DNA from: JAPLGE01 sp964355545
GTDB lineage: Bacteria > Bipolaricaulota > Bipolaricaulia > UBA7950 > UBA9294
Reading direction: 5' to 3'
Length of the DNA stretch: 19,467 bases
Assembly (NCBI GenBank): GCA_964355545.1
Contig: CAYHEK010000024.1
Coordinates: 1-19,467, forward strand
A model generated the notes under the pieces. It searched no databases, was not told where the DNA came from, and was given only the letters and a program-made list of their open reading frames with translations. Both the position numbers and the translations under genes were made by a program. Numbering within the stretch: the first letter of the stretch is position 1; each line of letters opens with the position of its first letter. Of this stretch, positions 13,348-19,467 are shown in pieces.

Positions 13348-14233
13348 AGTCGCGGCCGGTCATGCGCGGCCGCCCCTCCGGCTGGACCTCGAGGACCTCG
13401 AGGAGCTCATCCCCCGTCCCGACGAGAAGGCGACCCGTCTCGCGGAGGGCCACCTCCCCAGGCTCGACGGCGCCGCGACGGACGCCGGTCGTGCGCGTCC
13501 GATGGACCTTCACCCGCGCCTCCCCAAGGAGGCCAAACGCCCCCGGCCAGGGGTTCATCCCGCGGACCTGGTTGTGGATCGCCTGTGCCGGCCGCGTCCA
13601 ATCGATCCGGCCGTCCTCGCGGGAGAGCTTGGGGGCGAGGGAGGCCCCCGCCTCGTCCTGGGGGATCGGATGCACAGTCCCTTTCTCGATCCCGGCGAGG
13701 GTCTCGAGGACGAGGGAGGCGCCGATCTGGGCCAGTCGGTCGTGCAGCTCACCTGCCGTCTCGTCCTTCCCGATCGGGGTCGAGCGCTTGAGAAGGACTT
13801 TCCCCGTGTCCAGCCCCTCGTCGATCAGGAAGGTCGTCACCCCCGTCTCCTCCTCCCCGCGGAGGATCGCCCAGTTGATCGGCGCGGCGCCGCGGTAGCG
13901 GGGAAGGAGCGAGGCGTGGATGTTGATCGTGCCCAGGGGCGGAAGTGCAAAGACCTCGCGCCGCAGGATCTGGCCGTATGAGGCGACGACGATCGCCTCC
14001 GGCGCGGCCTCGCGCAGGAGAGCGACCCCTTCTGCGCTTGAGACCCGCTCCGGCTGCGCTACTCGCAGGCCAAGGCGCTCCGCCTCGCGCTTCACCGGCG
14101 GAGCCTGGAGCTTGGCGCTCCTCCCCGCCGGTCGGTCCGGCTGGGTAATCACGAGGGGCACCGTGTGAGCCCCGCTCACGGCCTCCAAGGCCGGACAGGC
14201 GAATTCTGAGGTGCCGAGGAAGACGACCCTCAC
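13310..14233 (-). CDS. fmt: Methionyl-tRNA formyltransferase
   Basis: Fmt formylates Met-tRNAfMet from 10-formyl-tetrahydrofolate before initiation. At 307 residues the length is typical (about 310-315). The protein opens VRVVFLGTSEFACPALEAV. The catalytic centre is in INIHASLLPRYRGAAPINWA (Asn104, His106) and Asp142 in IDEGLDTGKVLL. The C-terminal tRNA-binding domain follows (IDWTRPAQAIHNQVRGMNPW, then MTGRDFTNG). The start is GTG 14233, overlapping the def stop as GTGA; the long in-frame upstream extension is only the other-frame image of def. def-fmt co-transcription is the usual arrangement. The 3' end overlaps the PPC gene by 38 bases in convergent orientation. Confidence 0.96.
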   Translation of the reverse strand: MRVVFLGTSEFACPALEAVSGAHTVPLVITQPDRPAGRSAKLQAPPVKREAERLGLRVAQPERVSSAEGVALLREAAPEAIVVASYGQILRREVFALPPLGTINIHASLLPRYRGAAPINWAILRGEEETGVTTFLIDEGLDTGKVLLKRSTPIGKDETAGELHDRLAQIGASLVLETLAGIEKGTVHPIPQDEAGASLAPKLSREDGRIDWTRPAQAIHNQVRGMNPWPGAFGLLGEARVKVHRTRTTGVRRGAVEPGEVALRETGRLLVGTGDELLEVLEVQPEGRPRMTGRDFTNGLRGEARFR

Positions 14234-14727
14234 TCCTCGCTCTCCCTCTCTTTCTTTTTGCGCGCGTACTCCTTGAGCAGGCTTCGCCTGCGGGCCGGGC
14301 TCAGGTGGTCGAGGAAGAGGACCCCGTTTAGGTGGTCGATCTCGTGCTGGAAGGCGCGCGCGAGGACGCCCTCTCCCTCGAGCTCGACCGGTTCCCCGTC
14401 CAGGGTGAAGCCGCACAAGTGCGCCCTCCGCTTGCGCGGGACGAGCGCCTCGACGCCGGGGACGCTCAAGCACCCCTCCTCGACCTCTTCATCCTCCTCG
14501 GAGGTTTCCGCAAGCTCGGGGTTGACCAGAATATGGAGCGTCCCGTCGAGGTCCAGGGCAATGATCCGTCTTGAGACACCGATCTGGGGGGCGGCGATCC
14601 CCATCCCCTTCGCGCGGAGCATCGCCTCCACCATCGACTGGCAGGTCCGTCTCGCCTCCTCGTCGATCCTCTTCACGGGCGCGGCCCTGCCCCGCAGGAC
14701 CGGGTCCCCGTAGGTTCGAATCTCCAT
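14230..14727 (-). CDS. def: Peptide deformylase
   Basis: A 165-residue metalloenzyme that removes the formyl group from nascent proteins. All three motifs are present: GMGIAAPQIG (41-50), EGCLSVPG with the metal ligand Cys86 (84-91), and QHEIDHLNG with ligands His128 and His132 and catalytic Glu129. Between motifs I and II lies an acidic stretch SEEDEEVEEG, slightly unusual but in a variable loop, and the C-terminus is a charged KKKERESEE tail. ATG 14727 is chosen because an AAGGAG lies 8 bases upstream and MEIRTYGDPVLR is the family start; an in-frame GTG at 14751 is less likely. It shares a divergent promoter region with recG. Confidence 0.96.
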   Translation of the reverse strand: MEIRTYGDPVLRGRAAPVKRIDEEARRTCQSMVEAMLRAKGMGIAAPQIGVSRRIIALDLDGTLHILVNPELAETSEEDEEVEEGCLSVPGVEALVPRKRRAHLCGFTLDGEPVELEGEGVLARAFQHEIDHLNGVLFLDHLSPARRRSLLKEYARKKKERESEE

Positions 14728-14738
14728 CGACCTTCTCC

Positions 14739-14767
14739 TTGCCCCAGACACTGGCCGATTATATAGT
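14739..14767 (+). promoter_or_regulatory. Promoter of recG-gatC, placed to give a leaderless or nearly leaderless mRNA
   Basis: TTGCCC (14739-14744) and TATAGT (14762-14767) are 17 bases apart. The -10 box ends 10 bases before ATG 14778, so the transcript would have only about 4 untranslated bases. No Shine-Dalgarno is present in that interval, which instead holds the palindrome AGCGATCGCT (14768-14777). Confidence 0.5.
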
Positions 14768-14786
14768 AGCGATCGCTATGCCTCAA
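14758..14786 (-). promoter_or_regulatory. Promoter of def-fmt, overlapping the recG start
   Basis: A perfect TATAAT (14763-14758 on the minus strand) and TTGAGG (14786-14781) are 17 bases apart. The -35 element lies inside the first recG codons, and the -10 elements of the two opposed promoters share bases. The start would be near 14751, about 24 bases before the def ATG. Confidence 0.6.
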
Positions 14787-17045
14787 GAGAAGGACGATCT
14801 CGCAAGTCGGGTCGAGAAGATCCTCGACCTTGAGCGCCGTCGGGGCTACGCGGACGACGCCGTCACCTGCGGCCTCGAGGAGTTCATCCGCCGCAACCTC
14901 CCCGCCGCCCTTCCCTGCGTGACCGGATACGCGCAGGCCGGCCACTTCGAGCGCCAGGCCGCGCTTGCGCGGGTCCGCGAATACCTGGAAGGGGGAGGGA
15001 CCCTGCCGTCCGTTCCTCCGGACTCGGCAGGGCTCCTTGCCCCGGTGAGCCAAGCGCAAGGGGTCGGCGAGAGGCGGAAGGCGATCCTGGCGAAGCTTGG
15101 GATCGCGACGATCGAGGACCTCCTCACCTACTTCCCCCGACGCCTTGAGGACCGGACCCGCTTCCAGCCGATCGGCGAGCTTGGACGTGGGGAGGAGACG
15201 GGCGTCCGGGCGGAGATCCTGGCCGTCGACCAGGTCCGCGTGAGCCGAGCGATGACGGTGGTCAAGGCGGCGGTGGACGATGGGACCGGCCTCCTCTACG
15301 CCGTCTGGTTCAATCAACCCTGGCTTGCGCGCGAGCTCAAGCGCGGCGAGCGGATCGACCTCTTCGGGAGGGTCGAGTGGAGCCACGGGGAGCGGCAGAT
15401 GCGGACGCCCGTCTGGGAGCCGGCCGGGGCGGGGAAGGAGACGGGGAGGCTCGTCCCGATCTATCCGGCTACCGAGGGGGTGAGCGACCGACTCCTCCGC
15501 TCCCTCATCGCCCGGAACCTCGCTCTCTACGGAGGCCTCTTCCCGGATGTTGTCCCCGCGGCCCTCCGCGAGAGGCTCGGCCTCCTCAAAAAGGCCCAGG
15601 CCGTGCGCGCGATCCACGTCCCGGAGGACGAGGAGGCCTTCCGCCGCGCGCGCCGGAGCCTCGCCTTCGAGGAGCTCTTCCTCCTCCAGGTCGGGCTCCT
15701 CGAGACGCTCGGCGGCCGGGAGGGCCGCCCCCACGCTGGAAGAGGGGAGCTTGCGACCTCCTTCCTGGCCGCCCTTCCGTTCACGCTCACCGCGTCGCAA
15801 CGGGCCGCCCTCGCCGAGATCACGGCCGACCTCTCCGCGCCGCGGCGGATGGTGCGCCTCCTGCAAGGGGACGTCGGCTCGGGGAAGACGGTCGTCGCCC
15901 TCGCCGCCTCCCTGTACGCCGTGGAGGCGGGCTACCAGGTCGCGTTCATGGTCCCGACCGAACTCCTGGCCGAGCAGCACGCCCTCGCATTCCGCGACCT
16001 CCTCGGCTCTCTCCCGGTGCGGGTCGACCTCCTCACGGGAGGGCAGAAGGAGAAGGACGAGCTGAAGGCGCGCCTCGCCGCCGGAGAGATCGACCTCCTC
16101 CTTGGGACGCACGCCCTGATCGAGGAGGACGTCGTCTTCAAGAACCTCGGTCTCGTCGTCATCGACGAGCAGCACCGCTTCGGGGTTGTGCAGCGCTCCA
16201 AGATCGAGGAGAAGGGCGAGGAGGTCGACCTCCTCGTCATGAGCGCGACCCCGATCCCGCGGACGATCGCCCTCACTCTTTACGGCGAGTTCGACCTCTC
16301 CTTGATCGACGAGACCCCGAAAGGAAGGGAGGCGACGCGCACGGTCTGGGTCGCCGAGACCCGCCGGCCCGAGGTCTACGCCGAGGTCCGCCGCCTCCTC
16401 GAGAAGGGGGGAAAGGGGTACGTCGTTCTCCCCCTCGTCGAGGAGTCGGAGAAGATTGACCTGAAGGCCGCGGTCGAGGTCGCGGAGGAGCTCTCCTCGA
16501 CCTTCGGCGAGTTCGGCGTCGGACTCGTCCACGGCCGGCAGAGCGCGGCGGAGCGCGGCCGCGCCATGGACGCCTTCCGCTCGGGCGAGGTTCGGCTTCT
16601 TGTCTCGACGACCGTGATCGAGGTCGGGATCGACGTCCTCGACGCCGACTTGATGGTGATCGAGCACGCCGAGCGCTTCGGCCTGGCGCAGCTCCACCAG
16701 CTGCGGGGGCGGATCGGCCGCTCCGGCCAGGAGGCGACCTGCTTCGCGATCGCCACCGCCACGACAGAGGAGGCGCGGAGACGCCTCGAGGCCTTCGCCA
16801 CGCACCGCGACGGCTTCGCGATCGCCGAGGAGGACTTCCAGATCCGCGGCCCAGGAGACCTCCTCGGGACAGAGCAGCACGGGTTTCTCAACCGCCTGCA
16901 CGCCGTCGACCTCGCGCACGACTGGGATATAATGGCGAAGGCCCAACAGGAGGCGCGTGCTCTCTCCGAGGAGGGGGTGCCCCCGTCCCTCCGCGCCGAG
17001 GCGGAAAGAAGGTTCGGGGAGGTCCTTAAGTGGCTCGAGGTCTAA
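14778..17045 (+). CDS. recG: ATP-dependent DNA helicase RecG
   Basis: RecG remodels stalled forks and branched DNA. The protein has 755 residues. An N-terminal extension of about 95 residues (MPQEKDDLASRVEKILDLER onwards) precedes the region shared with E. coli RecG (693 residues), as in Thermotoga-type RecG. The wedge/OB domain is about 150-235 (RAEILAVDQVRVSRAMTVVK and YAVWFNQPWLARELKRGE). Helicase motifs are Walker A GDVGSGKT (364-371), the PTELLAEQH block, DEQHRFG (from 463), VMSATPIPRTIALT, STTVIEVGIDV and LHQLRGRIGRSGQ. The TRG wedge-interacting end is FQIRGPGDLLGTEQHGF. ATG 14778 is the first plausible start; codons upstream of it in frame lie in the promoter and in antisense def. No Shine-Dalgarno is seen. 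gatC follows 1 base after the stop codon. Confidence 0.97.
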   Translation: MPQEKDDLASRVEKILDLERRRGYADDAVTCGLEEFIRRNLPAALPCVTGYAQAGHFERQAALARVREYLEGGGTLPSVPPDSAGLLAPVSQAQGVGERRKAILAKLGIATIEDLLTYFPRRLEDRTRFQPIGELGRGEETGVRAEILAVDQVRVSRAMTVVKAAVDDGTGLLYAVWFNQPWLARELKRGERIDLFGRVEWSHGERQMRTPVWEPAGAGKETGRLVPIYPATEGVSDRLLRSLIARNLALYGGLFPDVVPAALRERLGLLKKAQAVRAIHVPEDEEAFRRARRSLAFEELFLLQVGLLETLGGREGRPHAGRGELATSFLAALPFTLTASQRAALAEITADLSAPRRMVRLLQGDVGSGKTVVALAASLYAVEAGYQVAFMVPTELLAEQHALAFRDLLGSLPVRVDLLTGGQKEKDELKARLAAGEIDLLLGTHALIEEDVVFKNLGLVVIDEQHRFGVVQRSKIEEKGEEVDLLVMSATPIPRTIALTLYGEFDLSLIDETPKGREATRTVWVAETRRPEVYAEVRRLLEKGGKGYVVLPLVEESEKIDLKAAVEVAEELSSTFGEFGVGLVHGRQSAAERGRAMDAFRSGEVRLLVSTTVIEVGIDVLDADLMVIEHAERFGLAQLHQLRGRIGRSGQEATCFAIATATTEEARRRLEAFATHRDGFAIAEEDFQIRGPGDLLGTEQHGFLNRLHAVDLAHDWDIMAKAQQEARALSEEGVPPSLRAEAERRFGEVLKWLEV

Positions 17046-17046
17046 G

Positions 17047-17343
17047 TTGAAGAGAAGGACGAGGCTCACAGAAGAGGATGTCCGCTCAGTCGAGCGGCTT
17101 GCCCGGCTCACCCTCGACAAGACGGCGCGCGAGCGGATGCGCGAGGACCTCGAGAAGATCCTCGACTACTTCTCCGCCATCGACGAGGTCGACACGACCG
17201 ACGTCGAACCGATGAGCCATGGGAGCGACCTCGGGAACGTCCTGCGCGAGGACCTACCCGCTCCTTCCCTCCCCGCCGAGGAGGCCCTCAAGAACGCCCC
17301 GCGACGGCGGGACGACTACTTTGAAGTTCCTCGCGTTCTGTAG
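17047..17343 (+). CDS. gatC: Aspartyl/glutamyl-tRNA amidotransferase subunit C
   Basis: GatC is the small stabilising subunit of GatCAB, which converts misacylated Glu-tRNAGln and Asp-tRNAAsn to the amidated forms. The 98-residue length is typical. Visible family features are RLTEEDVRSVERLARLTLD, the LEKILDYFSAIDEVDTTDVEP segment, the LREDLPAPSLPAEEAL block and the closing DDYFEVPRVL. The start is TTG 17047, one base after the recG stop and 7 bases after GAGG within the recG 3' end; no ATG or GTG gives the right N-terminus. gatA often follows gatC, but here the sequence is lost 31 bases later in an N gap, so whether gatA was adjacent is unknown. Confidence 0.93.
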   Translation: MKRRTRLTEEDVRSVERLARLTLDKTARERMREDLEKILDYFSAIDEVDTTDVEPMSHGSDLGNVLREDLPAPSLPAEEALKNAPRRRDDYFEVPRVL

Positions 17344-17349
17344 TACTGT

Positions 17350-17374
17350 CATGTCAAGATCTGACCCCTATTCC
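17350..17374 (+). repeat. Possible edge of a repeated element at the assembly gap
   Basis: The last 25 bases before the gap include TGTCAAGATCTGACCCC. On the other strand this reads GGGGTCAGATCTTGACA, a sequence I recall, without being able to check, at the edges of dispersed transposase-associated repeats in metagenomic contigs. It is lower in GC than its surroundings. Assemblies commonly break at repeats, which fits. There is only one copy in this window, so repetition cannot be shown here. Confidence 0.25.
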
Positions 17375-17474
17375 NNNNNNNNNNNNNNNNNNNNNNNNNN
17401 NNNNNNNNNNNNNNNNNNNNNNNNNNNNNNNNNNNNNNNNNNNNNNNNNNNNNNNNNNNNNNNNNNNNNNNNNN
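17375..17474. other. 100-base assembly gap (N)
   Basis: Exactly 100 N bases, the usual placeholder for a scaffold gap of unknown length. It separates gatC from a membrane protein gene on the opposite strand and truncates the latter. Real content may be much longer, for instance an insertion element or gatA. Confidence 0.98.
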
Positions 17475-18232
17475 GCCGCGATCCGGGCGATGCAGTCCTC
17501 GAGCGGCTTGAGCGATACCTCCTCGGCGGAGCGTCTCTCGTAGTAGCCGAAGGGGTTGTCGAGGTCGCGGATCATGAGGAGGAGGTAGGAGAGGAGGAAC
17601 ATAATCACGCCGACGATGAAGAGTGACTCGGCGAGGGGGTCGAACTTCGAGAGGATGAGGGCGATCCCGAGGAGCGCCGTGGTGAGCTCCGCGATCAGGT
17701 AGCCTGAGGAGACGAACGCGGTCTCGCGGATCGTGTGAATCCGGATGAGGGTCCGCCGCAGCGACTGCTGCTCCTGCTTGAGACGGAGGATGAAGCCGGC
17801 CTGGGTCAGCGGCTCGAGGGAAAGGAAGAACCGGTCAAGCTCCGAGAGCTTGCCCATGAGGGCGCTCGTCCGTTCCTTCTTATAGAACCAGCCTCGGATC
17901 GACTCCGCAAGGCCCTGGACAAAGCTCAGGAACTCGAGAGCGACGGGGCTCTTCGACCGCTCGTAGGTCGCGGCCGCCTCGTCGGAGAAAAGCTCGAGGC
18001 TCGCGGCGAGCTCGCCCGGGAGTCGCTCGCTCTCCTTGAAGTCGTTCAGGACGCCGCTCAGGAGGAACCCCATCAGAAAGACGTCGGCCGCCACAATCCC
18101 CGAGAGGAGGGGGTTGAGCGACAAAAGCTCCCAGCTGAGCGAGTGAACGGCGAACTTGAGGCCAACGACCACCACCACGACGGCGCCGGCGCGGACCGCC
18201 ACGCCGCCCATCTTCCGCAGTCGATCAAGCAT
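17475..18232 (-). CDS. Multi-pass membrane protein of unknown function, C-terminus lost in the gap
   Basis: 252 residues are readable. There are two hydrophobic segments near the N-terminus (about 12-30 and 42-62), then a long soluble, helix-prone region (about 63-165, with many Glu/Arg/Leu heptad-like stretches), then two more membrane segments (about 172-195 and 203-220). Conspicuous blocks are GVLNDFKESERLPGELAASL, RRTLIRIHTIRETAF, VSSGYLIAELTTALLGI and MIRDLDNPFGYYERRSAEEV. I recognise this pattern from uncharacterised conserved membrane proteins, some described as bestrophin-like or DUF4239-like, but cannot assign a family firmly. ATG 18232 is preceded by GGAGGTG at a long spacing of 10 bases. 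The frame reaches the gap open, so the true end is unknown. The 138 bases between it and glk hold no gene I can support. Confidence 0.7.
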
Positions 18233-18370
18233 GATTGGGTAACACCTCCGAATTGCGAACCAGCTCTGTCTCTCCTAGATACGGTCTCTTCGACATACCG
18301 CTAAGCACAATCCTCCCTCGCCCCGCGGGAAAGGCAGGGGAGAGAGCACTCTAGCGGGGCACTCCTCGTC

Positions 18371-19393
18371 TCAACCCATGTCCGGGTCCGTGTTGCACTC
18401 TGCGCCGCACCGCTCCGCTCCGTGAAGAACGGCCAATGGGTCTAGAACCACGTGAACGGGGATTCTCCGCAGGAGCGAGGTGAAGCGGCCCTTGTGAGTG
18501 AATGCGGCGATGAATCCGCCGGCCTCGAGGAAGGGGAGGATTCGGGGGGGGATCCCGCCGCCGAGGTAGACCCCTCCGGTAGCGAGGACCTTGAGGGCGA
18601 GGTTTCCCGCTTCAGCGGCCAGGATCTCTGCAAACAACTCGAGGGTCTTGACGCACAGCGTGCTCTCTTGGGACAGGGCTTGAGCGATGATGACGGGAGT
18701 CGGATCCGGAGCGAGCGCCACGTCCCGAGAGCGCGATGATTCCTCGGCCAATCCGAACCTATCGCGAAGGAACCGATACAGGTGCGGGATTCCTGTCCCC
18801 GAGCAGACACGTTCCGTGCTGATGTGGTCGTAGTCACGCATGAGATAGGAGAGGAGTTCGATCTGGAGGGGATCCGCCGGAGCAAAATCGGCGTGGCCAC
18901 CCTCGGAGGGGTGACCCACGTAGCGCGCGCCGTTCCACGTGAGAAACGCCTCCCCAAGGCCGGTTCCTGGGGAAAGGATCGCGATGCTTCCCGTGGGATC
19001 TGGCTCTCCGGGATTCAGGGTGACCCGCTGGGCGGCCGTCAGGTACGGGATCTCCCAGGCCAGTGCTTCGAGATCGTTCAAGAGCGTGATCGCCGGGATC
19101 TCCAGGAGTGCCCGCAACGCGCCGGCCTCGATCGTCCAGGGGAGGTTCGTCAGGTCAACTTGGTCATTGAGGACCGGTCCGCCTACCGCGATTGCGGCAC
19201 AAGCGGGTCTTTTGGGTTGGTGTTCGAGGAAGAGCGCCACGATGGACGTGAAGCTGTCGAAGGCCCGACTGGGATAGGTTTCGATCGCGACCGGAGAGGG
19301 ATTGGAAGACCCCAGAGGGTACAGAGCGAGGACCGTCTTCGTCCCGCCGACGTCTCCCGCAAGGAGTAACCGCGTTTTGCTAGCTCGCTTCAT
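18371..19393 (-). CDS. glk: Glucokinase, E. coli Glk type
   Basis: Glk phosphorylates glucose with ATP at the entry of glycolysis. The protein has 340 residues (E. coli Glk 321). Features of the non-ROK Glk family are the phosphate-1 loop LLLAGDVGGTKTVLAL (9-24), LTNLPWTI (81-88), LLNDLEALAW (104-113) with the catalytic base Asp107, ILSPGTGLGEAF (139-150), PSEGGHADFAP (162-172) with sugar-binding Glu and His, CSGTGIPHLY, and the closing loop ATGGVYLGGGIPPRIL. Start ATG 19393 is chosen since homology begins within ten residues of it; the in-frame TTG at 19459 adds 22 residues of unlikely sequence. The Shine-Dalgarno is poor at this ATG (a GGGGGA about 12 bases upstream), so the start is somewhat uncertain. 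Bases 19394-19467 contain no other gene I can support. Confidence 0.94.
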   Translation of the reverse strand: MKRASKTRLLLAGDVGGTKTVLALYPLGSSNPSPVAIETYPSRAFDSFTSIVALFLEHQPKRPACAAIAVGGPVLNDQVDLTNLPWTIEAGALRALLEIPAITLLNDLEALAWEIPYLTAAQRVTLNPGEPDPTGSIAILSPGTGLGEAFLTWNGARYVGHPSEGGHADFAPADPLQIELLSYLMRDYDHISTERVCSGTGIPHLYRFLRDRFGLAEESSRSRDVALAPDPTPVIIAQALSQESTLCVKTLELFAEILAAEAGNLALKVLATGGVYLGGGIPPRILPFLEAGGFIAAFTHKGRFTSLLRRIPVHVVLDPLAVLHGAERCGAECNTDPDMG

Positions 19394-19467
19394 TGCAGGT
19401 CCAGGTCCCCCTCTCGTGGCCACCCGAGCATTCTCGCTCCTTTGGGGGCCTCCTGACAAGGGGCACC

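Noticed and set aside
14769..14776. GCGATCGC octamers (also near 530 and 11589) as a possible HIP1-type repeat of cyanobacteria
   Set aside because: Only a few copies in 19 kb of GC-rich DNA, far below the density seen in HIP1-bearing genomes.
14778..15060. N-terminal extension of RecG considered as a separate fused domain
   Set aside because: Extended N-termini of this size are known in Thermotoga-type RecG, so no novel fusion needs to be invoked.
14673..17120. 815-codon open frame antisense to recG
   Set aside because: Rich in Asp, Glu, Leu and Arg with no domain; it is the complement of recG codon usage in GC-rich DNA.
17354..17476. Apparent continuation of the membrane protein through the N gap to a stop at 17354
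   Set aside because: The 100 N are a placeholder of unknown length, so frame and the final residues after the gap mean nothing.
18320..18360. 7-bp inverted repeat GCCCCGC / GCGGGGC downstream of glk, possible terminator
   Set aside because: The loop is 27 bases and no T-rich tract follows on the minus strand; in GC-rich DNA such a repeat can arise by chance.

Overview
The window is GC-rich, gene-dense bacterial DNA with strong G/C preference at third codon positions, frequent GTG/TTG starts, and genes that abut or overlap by 1-8 bases. It looks like a scaffold end from an uncultivated bacterium. It begins in a run of G bases that interrupts a gene, and it contains an exactly 100-base N gap at 17375-17474. 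I see no rRNA, tRNA, CRISPR array, phage genes or complete insertion sequence. Taxonomy is uncertain. The mix of housekeeping genes with FtsEX-like and MacB/LolCDE-like transporters would fit several deep-branching phyla; Bipolaricaulota (OP1) is a weak guess.

Layout. (a) 1-2758, minus strand: a proline racemase/hydroxyproline epimerase-family gene cut by the window start, then ispD, a small TolB-like lipoprotein gene and a YacL-type PIN-TRAM membrane gene. The last three form a tight operon resembling the yacL-ispD neighbourhood of Firmicutes. (b) 2823-2864: overlapping divergent promoters. (c) 2935-5263, plus strand: prmC, an FtsE-like ATPase and an FtsX-like protein, overlapping one another. 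The ATPase has lost its ABC signature and H-loop histidine. (d) 5265-12812, minus strand: a long gene train reading nth, cinA, a GT4 glycosyltransferase, a type I phosphodiesterase/alkaline-phosphatase-fold protein, a UPF0104/LPG-synthase-type membrane protein, a secreted protein of unknown function, and a MacB-type ABC ATPase plus permease. (e) 12904-13347, plus strand: a PPC/DUF296 gene whose ribosome binding site lies in a perfect 7-bp hairpin and whose 3' end overlaps fmt. (f) 13310-14727, minus strand: def-fmt. (g) 14778-17343, plus strand: recG-gatC. (h) After the gap, minus strand: glk and an unidentified multi-pass membrane protein truncated by the gap.

How the parts work together. 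def and fmt handle formyl-Met initiation and its removal; prmC methylates release factors; gatC serves transamidation. nth and recG are repair genes. The glycosyltransferase, phosphodiesterase and flippase-like gene plausibly act on one glycolipid or lipid-linked glycan, followed by an export-type ABC system.

The most notable signals are the GT4 gene whose conserved N-terminus can only be reached from a non-canonical ATA start, the degenerate FtsE-like ATPase, the hairpin-masked Shine-Dalgarno of the PPC gene, and three genes without a Shine-Dalgarno whose predicted promoters end 6-10 bases before the start codon, suggesting leaderless transcripts.
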